From Chitinophagales bacterium (GTDB lineage Bacteria > Bacteroidota > Bacteroidia > Chitinophagales > JADJOU01): a stretch of DNA of 64,000 bases. Below the pieces are notes generated by a model. It saw only the letters and a list, made by a program, of their open reading frames with translations. It had not been told where the DNA came from and ran no database searches. Each line of letters opens with the position of its first letter. Position 1 is the stretch's first letter. The stretch is from positions 124,001 to 188,000 of the forward strand of contig JAURJQ010000003.1 of NCBI GenBank assembly GCA_030832185.1, written 5' to 3'. Made by a program: the position numbers and the translations under genes. This document shows positions 56,762 through 64,000 of the stretch, piece after piece.

Positions 56762-57313
56762 CTATTGAGAAGGAGTTTTTACAAGCTGAATGATGCAGAA
56801 AATGGAATAATTCAGAATATCTTGATAATTTGAATAGGCGCCTTCGGATATGATGGTAGATCCTTGATTGTCTTCTATTTGTTTTATTCTTAATAGCTTA
56901 GCTAAAATAATATCTGTCATGGATGAAACTCTCATATCGCGCCATACCTCTCCATAATCTGTATTTTTTCTGGTAAGTAAATCAAGGGTATCCTTCACGA
57001 TCATATCATAGTTAGATTTTAATTGATCAAACTGCATAGACTCTAATTTATCTTCCTTATTAGTGGCTATGATCATAGCCATGATACAATAATTAATAAT
57101 ACTATGAAACTCATCTTCTTGGCTATCACCAATGATATTCTGCTGAGATTCTTGGATATTACGGATACGTTTAGCTTTGATAAAAATCTGATCTGTCAGC
57201 GAACTCAATCGCATGATGGTCCATGACATACCATAGTCTTTATTTTTCTTTAGAAAAACTTCTTGACAGTTGGCTATAATATTTTTAAAAGAGCTAATAG
57301 TAGAACTTTCCAT
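56762..57313 (-). CDS. DUF1599 protein with duplicated domain
   Basis: This protein of about 183 residues has two copies of the same unit, near residues 20-85 and 100-175. Both have K-N-x-D-Y-G-x-x-W and MRLSSLTDQIFIKAKRIRNI or MRVSSMTDIILAKLLRIKQI, then an INY or LNY helix. DUF1599 (nucleotide modification-associated domain 1) has no proven activity. The acidic and basic conserved residues suggest a nucleotide or nucleic acid target. It is divergent from folP. ATG 57313 was preferred to TTG 57331. Confidence 0.85.
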   Translation of the reverse strand: MESSTISSFKNIIANCQEVFLKKNKDYGMSWTIMRLSSLTDQIFIKAKRIRNIQESQQNIIGDSQEDEFHSIINYCIMAMIIATNKEDKLESMQFDQLKSNYDMIVKDTLDLLTRKNTDYGEVWRDMRVSSMTDIILAKLLRIKQIEDNQGSTIISEGAYSNYQDILNYSIFCIIQLVKTPSQ

Positions 57314-57327
57314 ACTAATTTTAGACT

Positions 57328-57363
57328 GCAAATGTACATAAAATTATCTTCGTCTTATCCAAA
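57328..57363 (-). promoter_or_regulatory. Promoter of the DUF1599 gene
   Basis: The minus strand has TTTG (57363-57360), a 23-base spacer and TACATTTGC (57336-57328), a perfect -7 box. The leader to ATG 57313 would be only about 8 bases. Confidence 0.5.
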
Positions 57364-57412
57364 ACAGCTAAATAAAAGTAATGAGGAGAAATATAAATGA
57401 AAAATTAATCCT

Positions 57413-57420
57413 TACATTTG
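57413..57420 (+). promoter_or_regulatory. -7 box of folP
   Basis: TACATTTG, the same octamer as in the divergent DUF1599 promoter, lies 34 bases ahead of ATG 57455. No matching TTG was found. Confidence 0.4.
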
Positions 57421-57454
57421 TGCAGCAGCTTATTCACTCTCATATCATGAATCA

Positions 57455-58303
57455 ATGAACCTAAATAAAAAAGTCCATTCGCTCAATATTAAAGGTAAAT
57501 TATGGTCAATAGATCAACCTAAGGTTATGGGGATCTTGAACTTGACGCCAGATTCATTTTATGATGGTGGACAGCTGCTAAGTCAAAAAGCGATTTTGAA
57601 ACATATAGAAAATATGTTATTGGATAATGCTGATATTATAGATATTGGTGCTATGAGTTCTAGGCCTTTTAGTCAGGAATTGAGCGAAAAAGAAGAATTG
57701 TTTAGACTTCGCGGCGCATTATCGGACATTATTAAGGAATTTCCTCAAACAATATTTAGCATAGACACCTACAGAAGTACAGTAGCTAATTATGCACTCG
57801 ATCAAGGGGTATCAATTATTAACGATATTACGGCAGGTACTAAAGATGAGCATATTTTAGACGTAGCTAAAAAATTCAATGCAACTTATATAGCTATGCA
57901 TATGAAGGGTAGCCCCGTCAATATGCAGGATAACCCGAATTATGAGAATATCATAACAGAGATTCTTTATTTCTTTAGTCAACAATTACACATAATACAA
58001 AAAATAGGAATATCGGACATTATCCTAGATGTGGGATTTGGATTTGGTAAAACAATGTCCGATAATTACAAGCTACTTAAACATTTAGCTATTTTTCAGG
58101 AGTTTGATTGTCCTATTTTAGTGGGCTTATCTAGAAAAAGTATGATATATAAATGTCTAGATAGTACTCCACAAGAAGCATTGAATGGAACCAGTGCCTT
58201 GCATTTTGAAGCATTGAGAAATGGAGCAAAAATACTGAGAGTGCATGATGTGAAAGAGGCAGTAGAAGTCGTGAAACTATATCGGGAATATGAAAAAGCA
58301 TAG
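57455..58303 (+). CDS. folP: Dihydropteroate synthase
   Basis: This 282-residue TIM-barrel enzyme of folate synthesis joins 6-hydroxymethyl-dihydropterin pyrophosphate and p-aminobenzoate. Signatures are GILNLTPDSFYDGG (26-39), DIIDIGAMSSRP (normally GGxSTRP), SIDTYRSTVA, IINDITAG and ILDVGFGFGKT, and VGLSRKS near the end. The length is normal. The divergent DUF1599 gene next to it is an arrangement I recall in other Bacteroidota genomes. Confidence 0.94.
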   Translation: MNLNKKVHSLNIKGKLWSIDQPKVMGILNLTPDSFYDGGQLLSQKAILKHIENMLLDNADIIDIGAMSSRPFSQELSEKEELFRLRGALSDIIKEFPQTIFSIDTYRSTVANYALDQGVSIINDITAGTKDEHILDVAKKFNATYIAMHMKGSPVNMQDNPNYENIITEILYFFSQQLHIIQKIGISDIILDVGFGFGKTMSDNYKLLKHLAIFQEFDCPILVGLSRKSMIYKCLDSTPQEALNGTSALHFEALRNGAKILRVHDVKEAVEVVKLYREYEKA

Positions 58304-58398
58304 TTCGCTTGGGATATTCTTCCACACTGGGTTAATACTAGAATATTGGCCTTGAGGTCCAGGCAGAGCAACAAAATTTATAAATAAAATTTTTCCCT

Positions 58399-58406
58399 TA
58401 CCTTTG
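58399..58406 (+). promoter_or_regulatory. -7 promoter box of ychF
   Basis: TACCTTTG matches TAnnTTTG, 33 bases ahead of ATG 58439. The gap between folP and ychF holds no gene. Confidence 0.45.
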
Positions 58407-58438
58407 TAGCCTTAGCTAACAAAATATACAACGATAAG

Positions 58439-59539
58439 ATGGGATTAAAATGTGGTATCGTAGGATTACCTAATGTAGGAAAATCAACTATTTTCAACGC
58501 TTTAACAAATGCCAAGGCACAAGCTGCTAACTTTCCATTCTGTACCATAGAGCCGAATGTAGGAGTTATTACAGTTCCAGATCAGCGATTGACCAAGATT
58601 TCAGAAATAGTCATTCCAGAAAAATTAGTACCGACTACAGTAGAAATAGTAGATATTGCAGGGCTTGTAAAAGGCGCTAGTAAAGGAGAAGGTCTTGGGA
58701 ATCAATTTCTAGGTAATATAAAGGAAACAGATGCTATTTTGCATGTGGTCAGATGCTTTGAAGATGGCAATGTGATCCATGTAGACGGAAGTGTCAATCC
58801 AGTTCGAGACAAAGAAGTTATAGATATTGAACTGCAGCTAAAAGATTTAGAAACGGTCACTAAAACTATGCAGAAATATGAAAAGCAAGCGAAAGTAGGT
58901 AGCGACAAACAAGCCATTCAGGCTATGGAACTTCTTCATTTATATAAAAAATGCCTCGAGGATGGTCGATCTGCTAGAACTATATCAGTGCGAGAGGATC
59001 AAGAATGGGTTGTTAAATCACTTAATTTATTGACTAACAAGCCTATCCTCTACGTTTGTAATGTAGAGGAAGCATCGGCTAAGACAGGAAATGCTCATGT
59101 AGATGCGCTTAAGAATGCAGTTAAGGATGAAAATGCGGAAGTACTCATCATCAGTGCGGCAATAGAGGCGGATATAGCACAATTAGAGAGCTTCGACGAC
59201 AGAAAATCATTCCTTTCTGATTTAGGGCTTGAGCAATCTGGGGTGGAGCAACTTATTCAGAAATCGTATTCACTCCTCCATTTAATAACCTATTTCACTG
59301 CAGGTGTAAAAGAAGTTAGAGCGTGGACAATTCATACGGGTGATACTGCGCCTCAAGCTGCTGGGGTCATACATTCCGACTTTGAAAAAGGCTTTATACG
59401 CGCAGAGGTCATAGCCTATAATGATTTTATAACACTAGGGGGAGAATCTAAAGTGAAGGAAGCAGGGAAATTAAGAGTAGAAGGTAAAGAATATATCGTC
59501 AAAGATGGAGATATCATGCACTTTAGATTTAATGTATAG
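58439..59539 (+). CDS. ychF: Ribosome-binding Obg-family ATPase YchF
   Basis: This 366-residue protein has the P-loop GLPNVGKST (9-17), NFPFCTIEPNVG, DIAGLVKGASKGEGLGNQFL and a C-terminal TGS domain ending KDGDIMHFRFNV. YchF/OLA1 proteins prefer ATP over GTP; the N-x-x-E motif (VCNVEE) in place of NKxD is visible. They bind the ribosome and influence stress responses. It is a conserved cytosolic housekeeping protein of typical length. Confidence 0.97.
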   Translation: MGLKCGIVGLPNVGKSTIFNALTNAKAQAANFPFCTIEPNVGVITVPDQRLTKISEIVIPEKLVPTTVEIVDIAGLVKGASKGEGLGNQFLGNIKETDAILHVVRCFEDGNVIHVDGSVNPVRDKEVIDIELQLKDLETVTKTMQKYEKQAKVGSDKQAIQAMELLHLYKKCLEDGRSARTISVREDQEWVVKSLNLLTNKPILYVCNVEEASAKTGNAHVDALKNAVKDENAEVLIISAAIEADIAQLESFDDRKSFLSDLGLEQSGVEQLIQKSYSLLHLITYFTAGVKEVRAWTIHTGDTAPQAAGVIHSDFEKGFIRAEVIAYNDFITLGGESKVKEAGKLRVEGKEYIVKDGDIMHFRFNV

Positions 59540-59563
59540 TATGCTAGCATTGACTTTCAGACG

Positions 59564-60595
59564 TTGAATACAATCAGAAATTTTTGGAACAAACATAAAA
59601 AGATAAACCTATTTATCCTAAAGCTGCTATTAGCTTTCATTCTATTTTATAATTTATACTCAAAGTTTTCAGAGGAAGGTTTTTATGATACCTATCTATT
59701 GTTTAAACAGGAATTTTCTCCAAATAAACTTTATTTCCTTGGCTTCGCAATTATCTTGACCTTTTTTAACTGGGGTTTTGAAACATTGAAATATTACCTT
59801 TGTGTGCAGCGAGTGGAGAAAATTAGCTACTGGAAAGCCTATAGAGGTATTTTATATGGCAATGCTCTTAATCTTATATTTCCAGCTAGTATAGGTGAAC
59901 TTACAGGGAGGCCCTTAGTCTTAAAAGAAGAAAATCGAGTCAACGGTTCAGGAGTAGCATACTATGTATCTATTGTACAGAAGGTAGCCTCCCCTTTGGT
60001 TGGCTTATTATTTCTATTATATGCACATTATCATGGTTTTTTATCTACTGAAAAGCTCAGTTTCATGCATCTAGGTTTATCTATAGCAGGCATTATTAGC
60101 ATGATTTCTGTTATAGATGTTATCTTTTGGCTATTTATGTATTTGAAGCCCGAAATCATGATTGTATGGCTAGCTAAGGTCAAATCTTTACGAAAAATAT
60201 TCGAGTCAATAGGTGAATTTCTCCACTATAATCTTCTTACGAAACTAAGCTTATTAGGCATTGGGGCCTTCCGTTTTCTGATATTTGTTACTCAGTATTG
60301 GCTTCTTATGTTTATCTTTTTCAGTGAGTTTCCTTATTTTGAATTTTATATTCTCTGTGGAGTATATTTTTTAGCACAATTTGTAATACCTTCTATGGGA
60401 GCCCTAGATGTGGGTATTAGAGCTAATTTGGTACTTTTCGTTTTTAGTCTATATACCAAAAACTTTGTTCAGCTAATGGCTGTGAATTATTTAATATGGA
60501 TTATAAACCTTCTTATTCCCTCACTTTTTGGTTTTTATCTGATGCGTAAAACCATCAATCCATTTTTTGCAAAGAAAGATATACAGGAAAATTAA
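59564..60595 (+). CDS. Lysylphosphatidylglycerol synthase TM/flippase-like family protein
   Basis: This 343-residue protein has about eight membrane helices and the UPF0104/AglD pattern: an N-terminal KINLFILKLLLAFILFYNLY helix, WKAYRGILYGNALNLIFPAS, and IGELTGRPLV, which corresponds to the conserved GE-x-x-R segment near the second helix. Relatives include the flippase half of MprF and glycan-linked membrane proteins. Here there is no aminoacyl-transfer domain. The start is TTG 59564, as no in-frame ATG precedes it. It ends 4 bases into a convergent gene. Confidence 0.8.
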   Translation: MNTIRNFWNKHKKINLFILKLLLAFILFYNLYSKFSEEGFYDTYLLFKQEFSPNKLYFLGFAIILTFFNWGFETLKYYLCVQRVEKISYWKAYRGILYGNALNLIFPASIGELTGRPLVLKEENRVNGSGVAYYVSIVQKVASPLVGLLFLLYAHYHGFLSTEKLSFMHLGLSIAGIISMISVIDVIFWLFMYLKPEIMIVWLAKVKSLRKIFESIGEFLHYNLLTKLSLLGIGAFRFLIFVTQYWLLMFIFFSEFPYFEFYILCGVYFLAQFVIPSMGALDVGIRANLVLFVFSLYTKNFVQLMAVNYLIWIINLLIPSLFGFYLMRKTINPFFAKKDIQEN

Positions 60596-62196
60596 TTCTT
60601 TTGCACTCGTTCTGCGATAAAATAAGTGTCAACAACACCTCTATCGCTTATCCAGCCGTATATTGGGCTTAATTTAAAAGAATCGCTTATAACAGTTAAG
60701 GAGTGAAAATTTCTACGTTGAATCATAAATAGTTCATGAGAAGAATATTGCAGTGAATCTTGGGTACATTGATCATAATTTTCTCTATCGGCTGTCTGGA
60801 ATTTGAAACCAGACCAAGCTAGATAGACAGGTAAGCTAGACATAGAATAGTCACTAGAAAAGAATACATGTTTAGATGCACTATTAAGCTTAACTAATCT
60901 TTCTGCAATAAGCTTTGGAAATCGTCGAGTAGGTTCGAAGGCCGGTATAGCTATGCCCCAAGCTATGAAATTAAGGCCAAGAGCAAAGCCTAATGCTAAT
61001 TCTGGAAGGCGATTTTTTAAAAACTTGAGCCTAGATGAAAGCCAATAGAGGAGACCAAAAAGAAAGAAAAAACAAGCTAAGACGAAAGCTATAAACTGCA
61101 TATTGTCATATGGAATCCTGTCTCTATAGATCAAAATGCCAAATGCCAGTAGTATCCATAAACTGGCCCAAGAATCTCTAGAAAGTTTAGAAATTGTGAT
61201 TTTCTCTTCTTTAAATGCTAATACAGTTTTGGCTATGTAAGTACACCATATAGGAATAACAGCAAAAGCATAAGAAGGTAATTTACTGCGAATTATCTCA
61301 TAAAAAATCCAGCCAAAAAGCAGCCAACCAAACTGAAATAAGAGTGTATCAGAATTGTGTTTTCGAATGGTGTCTTTAACTAAATTTTTTAACGAAAGAG
61401 GGATAAAAAGAAACCAAGGTAGAAAACATAAAATAAATACAAGCAGATAATATCCTATAAAACCTGTCTGTCCATAGATAGTTTCTGAAGTTCTTTTTAA
61501 AATATACCAGTCCATCCACCAATTAAAAAATTTACCACCATCTAACAGCCAGGTGCCATAAGCCCATACAGAAAATGGTATTATTCCAATAATACTTATT
61601 AGGAAGAGTTTTAAAAATAGCTTTTTTCGCTGACCGAAAATAAACGACATTAATATTGCTCCACATACCGGAATAAAAATTGGCGGACCTTTGAGCAGCG
61701 CTCCAGATGCAATAAAGATTAACAGACTTACTAACCATTTAGGATGGTCTTCTTTAAGATAGGAATGTATACTAAAATAGCTGCCCATAAAACAGAGGAG
61801 CAGACTAGCATCCGTTAAGCTAATCTTTCCATATAGCGGCATAAGTAAACTGCCCATAAATACGTAACTAGCCCATAGAGCCATATTTTTTGAATATAAA
61901 CGTAATGTAAAAAAATAAATAAGAAACACACATAATAAAATAGCGATAGCAGATGGTAATCGTGTGGCGAATTCATTATATCCGAATACCTTGTATGAAC
62001 CGGCTATCAACCAAAAATGTAATGGAGGCTTTCTGTGTGGCCAGCTCCATTCAAAATCAGGTATCAAATACTGTTCCTTCTCCACCATATTATAGGCAAA
62101 TCCAGCATAGGCTGCCTCATCCTGCTCCCATAGTGCCAGACTATCATTATTAATAAATAACAGTAAGGAAAATAAAACTAGGATTAAATACTTCAC
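60592..62196 (-). CDS. GT39/ArnT-like membrane glycosyltransferase
   Basis: This 534-residue protein has about 10-12 membrane helices. The first periplasmic loop has the acidic motif LWEQDEAAYAGFAYNM (WExDE) and is followed by WPHRKPPLHFWLIAG, a pattern of the PMT/ArnT family. Such enzymes transfer a sugar from a polyprenyl-phosphate donor to lipid A or a protein at the periplasmic face. The C-terminal 130 residues form a soluble tail. The start is GTG 62196. It lies 10 bases after the permease gene and is likely cotranscribed. Substrate unknown. Confidence 0.85.
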   Translation of the reverse strand: MKYLILVLFSLLLFINNDSLALWEQDEAAYAGFAYNMVEKEQYLIPDFEWSWPHRKPPLHFWLIAGSYKVFGYNEFATRLPSAIAILLCVFLIYFFTLRLYSKNMALWASYVFMGSLLMPLYGKISLTDASLLLCFMGSYFSIHSYLKEDHPKWLVSLLIFIASGALLKGPPIFIPVCGAILMSFIFGQRKKLFLKLFLISIIGIIPFSVWAYGTWLLDGGKFFNWWMDWYILKRTSETIYGQTGFIGYYLLVFILCFLPWFLFIPLSLKNLVKDTIRKHNSDTLLFQFGWLLFGWIFYEIIRSKLPSYAFAVIPIWCTYIAKTVLAFKEEKITISKLSRDSWASLWILLAFGILIYRDRIPYDNMQFIAFVLACFFFLFGLLYWLSSRLKFLKNRLPELALGFALGLNFIAWGIAIPAFEPTRRFPKLIAERLVKLNSASKHVFFSSDYSMSSLPVYLAWSGFKFQTADRENYDQCTQDSLQYSSHELFMIQRRNFHSLTVISDSFKLSPIYGWISDRGVVDTYFIAERVQKN

Positions 62197-62206
62197 AAGA
62201 ATATTT

Positions 62207-63916
62207 CTAAAACAACTTAACGTGAAGTTTACTATTCTTATGACTATATAAGAAATAGACTACAAGTCCTATTATCATCCAGATTAGGAAATAAATCCAA
62301 TTAATTAGATTCATACTAGTGAGTAGGTAAGCGCAACTGAGTAGACCTAAAACAGGAATCAGTGTAAAATTTTTCTTTATAGTTAATCCTGTAAAAATCA
62401 ATAAAATGAGATAAAAAATAATCAATGAAATGTTTCTCACATTAGTATCGGCATAATTAAAAAAATGAAATCCAAATAGTGAAAACGACTTATCCAAGGG
62501 TACAAACTGAAATAATTCAGAGAAGTATTTAGCGCCATCATTCGTCCATGAGCCCCATAGAGCTATGCCGATAACAAATGCAGGAAGAATATATCTCGAA
62601 CTAATTTTTGGTAGACTAAATTTGGTTTTATCTTTAACCTCTTCTGGCAGCAGCAATACACCACCGCATACTAGCACAAAGGCAAATAAAGTAGAGATAC
62701 TAGTGAAATCAATTACTAAATCATAGTCAACAAATAATATAGGAATACCGACTACTAAACCAGTAACAATTGTAGCATAACTAGGGGTTTTATACTTAGG
62801 ATGAATTTTTGAAAACTTTTTCGGCATCAGCCCATCTCTACTCATTGACATCCATATACGTGGTTGACCCATTTGAAATACGAGGAGTACACTAGTCATA
62901 GCAACAATAGCACTCACACTGATGACACCGCCTATCCAGTGCATTCCTTTTTGATAAAACACAAAGGCTAGAGGATCTTTTACATCGAGTAAATTATATG
63001 GAACCATCCCTGTCAGAACTAGAGCAAGTAGAATGTATAGAATAGTACAAATCAATAGTGCATAAAACATTCCTTTAGGCAAATCTGAACGTGGATTTTT
63101 ACATTCTTCTGCCGTGGTACTGATCGCATCAAATCCTATGTATGCAAAGAAAACGGATGAAACGCCTGCCATGACGCCTTTAAACCCATTAGGCATAAAA
63201 GGATTCCAATTGGCTCCGTCTATGTAGAAAAAACCAACACCTATAACCATGATAATTACCAGCACTTTCAATAGCACCATAAAGTTGCTGAAATTTTTCG
63301 ACTCCTTTATACCGACGTAAACAACTATTGTAATTAATATGTTAATGAGAAATGCAGGAAGATTAACTATAATCTTTAAACCTAAAATTTCTGGGGCAAG
63401 TGCATAAGCTGAGGCATATTTATTTGATAATCCTGCCATAAAGGCTTTTTTAGCTGTGGGGTAATCTACTCCTAGCCAGTCAGGCAGACTGAACCCAATA
63501 TTTTGTAGCAGGGTTTGAAAATATTCTGACCAAGATATAGCTACAGCTATATTCCCAATACTATACTCCATGACCAGCGCCCAGCCGATGATCCATGCAA
63601 AGACCTCCCCAAACGTAGTGTAAGCATAGGTGTAGGCGCTTCCTGCAGCAGGTATACGCGATGCAAACTCTGCATAACACATAGCTGTAAATCCTGATGC
63701 TACTGCCGCCAAAATAAAAAGATAGATAACCCCGGGACCACCAGAAAAGCATGCCTTGCCTACAGTAGAAAAAATACCTGCTCCTATAACAGCCGCTATA
63801 CCAAAAGATGTTAAATCAATCACAGATAAATTCCGATGGAGCTTATCACCATCTTCCATTAAATTATGACTCTCAATAATTCCTTTGATAGATTTTTTTC
63901 TAAATATTTTACGCAT
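62207..63916 (-). CDS. APC-family amino acid permease
   Basis: This 569-residue protein has 12 or more membrane helices. The N-terminus has SFGIAAVIGAGIFSTVG, the substrate-binding unwound helix 1 of APC transporters, then YAEFASRIPAAGSAYTYAY on helix 3 and FFAYIGFDAISTTAEECKNP on helix 6, typical of the cationic amino acid (CAT) branch. It would import amino acids across the cytoplasmic membrane. It precedes the GT39 gene by 10 bases. The remaining 84 bases of the window hold no recognisable gene. Confidence 0.92.
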   Translation of the reverse strand: MRKIFRKKSIKGIIESHNLMEDGDKLHRNLSVIDLTSFGIAAVIGAGIFSTVGKACFSGGPGVIYLFILAAVASGFTAMCYAEFASRIPAAGSAYTYAYTTFGEVFAWIIGWALVMEYSIGNIAVAISWSEYFQTLLQNIGFSLPDWLGVDYPTAKKAFMAGLSNKYASAYALAPEILGLKIIVNLPAFLINILITIVVYVGIKESKNFSNFMVLLKVLVIIMVIGVGFFYIDGANWNPFMPNGFKGVMAGVSSVFFAYIGFDAISTTAEECKNPRSDLPKGMFYALLICTILYILLALVLTGMVPYNLLDVKDPLAFVFYQKGMHWIGGVISVSAIVAMTSVLLVFQMGQPRIWMSMSRDGLMPKKFSKIHPKYKTPSYATIVTGLVVGIPILFVDYDLVIDFTSISTLFAFVLVCGGVLLLPEEVKDKTKFSLPKISSRYILPAFVIGIALWGSWTNDGAKYFSELFQFVPLDKSFSLFGFHFFNYADTNVRNISLIIFYLILLIFTGLTIKKNFTLIPVLGLLSCAYLLTSMNLINWIYFLIWMIIGLVVYFLYSHKNSKLHVKLF

Positions 63917-64000
63917 AGAATCTTATACCATTTATATAACAAAAATAAACTAATCAATATCGGGTATAATACCGTGGTTGAAGTAGTTTTGGACACTTTT

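Noticed and set aside
58304-58438. RNA gene between folP and ychF
   Set aside because: No convincing long-range pairing or terminator; only a -7 box for ychF is supported.

Overview
This 64 kb window looks like a chromosomal segment of a Bacteroidota bacterium. It is AT-rich and gene-dense. Ribosome-binding sites are A-rich rather than purine Shine-Dalgarno, and -7 promoter boxes of the TAnnTTTG type precede many genes. Type IX secretion (T9SS) machinery and T9SS cargo are present, along with Bacteroidota-specific families (DUF4295, DUF2851, DUF1599, PorP/SprF, GldJ). The combination fits a gliding or surface-active member of the Chitinophagia/Saprospiria/Sphingobacteriia side of the phylum, but the sequence alone does not fix the order.

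Layout. 1-6.5 kb: a partial FAH-family hydrolase; a candidate structured small RNA on the minus strand with its own promoter and terminator; a tightly overlapping run of VOC protein, GT2 glycosyltransferase, SPOUT RNA methyltransferase, ureohydrolase and TPR protein; a SIMPL protein; an HxlR regulator; and a divergent SirB1-like protein. 6.8-8.6 kb: the ribosomal block rpmB-rpmG-DUF4295, a terminator, then ftsY. 8.7-11.9 kb: tryptophan 2,3-dioxygenase, a MarR regulator and DUF2851, separated by AT-rich dispersed repeats.

12.2-33.3 kb is the most distinctive part. It holds a giant 3,974-residue Ig-repeat T9SS cargo protein, a subtilase with a T9SS sorting domain, and then porV, porU, a PorP/SprF-like gene and gldJ. 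Secretion machinery, the sortase-like peptidase and two probable substrates lie side by side. 33.3-36.5 kb: murF overlaps an ECF sigma factor gene, which is followed by a protein with one membrane helix, a coiled-coil-like linker and an outer-membrane barrel, probably an envelope-sensing regulator. 36.6-42 kb: ccmB and an enlarged ccmC, then a 1,146-residue outer-membrane protein. 42 kb holds a small membrane protein gene interrupted by one TGA codon.

42.3-64 kb is mostly housekeeping and transport: glycosylasparaginase, DUF885 peptidase, two tandem membrane-bound spermidine-synthase-like proteins, CorA, DapF, a LysM lytic transglycosylase, a TrmN6-like methyltransferase, a CarboxypepD-reg protein, a second large T9SS cargo (sialidase/BNR-like repeats), DUF1599 divergent from folP, YchF, a flippase-like membrane protein, a GT39 glycosyltransferase and an APC-family amino acid permease.

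No tRNA, rRNA, CRISPR array, insertion sequence or phage gene was recognised. Several genes use GTG or TTG starts. Starts were moved to an internal ATG where the longer reading frame begins with a weaker codon and adds nothing conserved.
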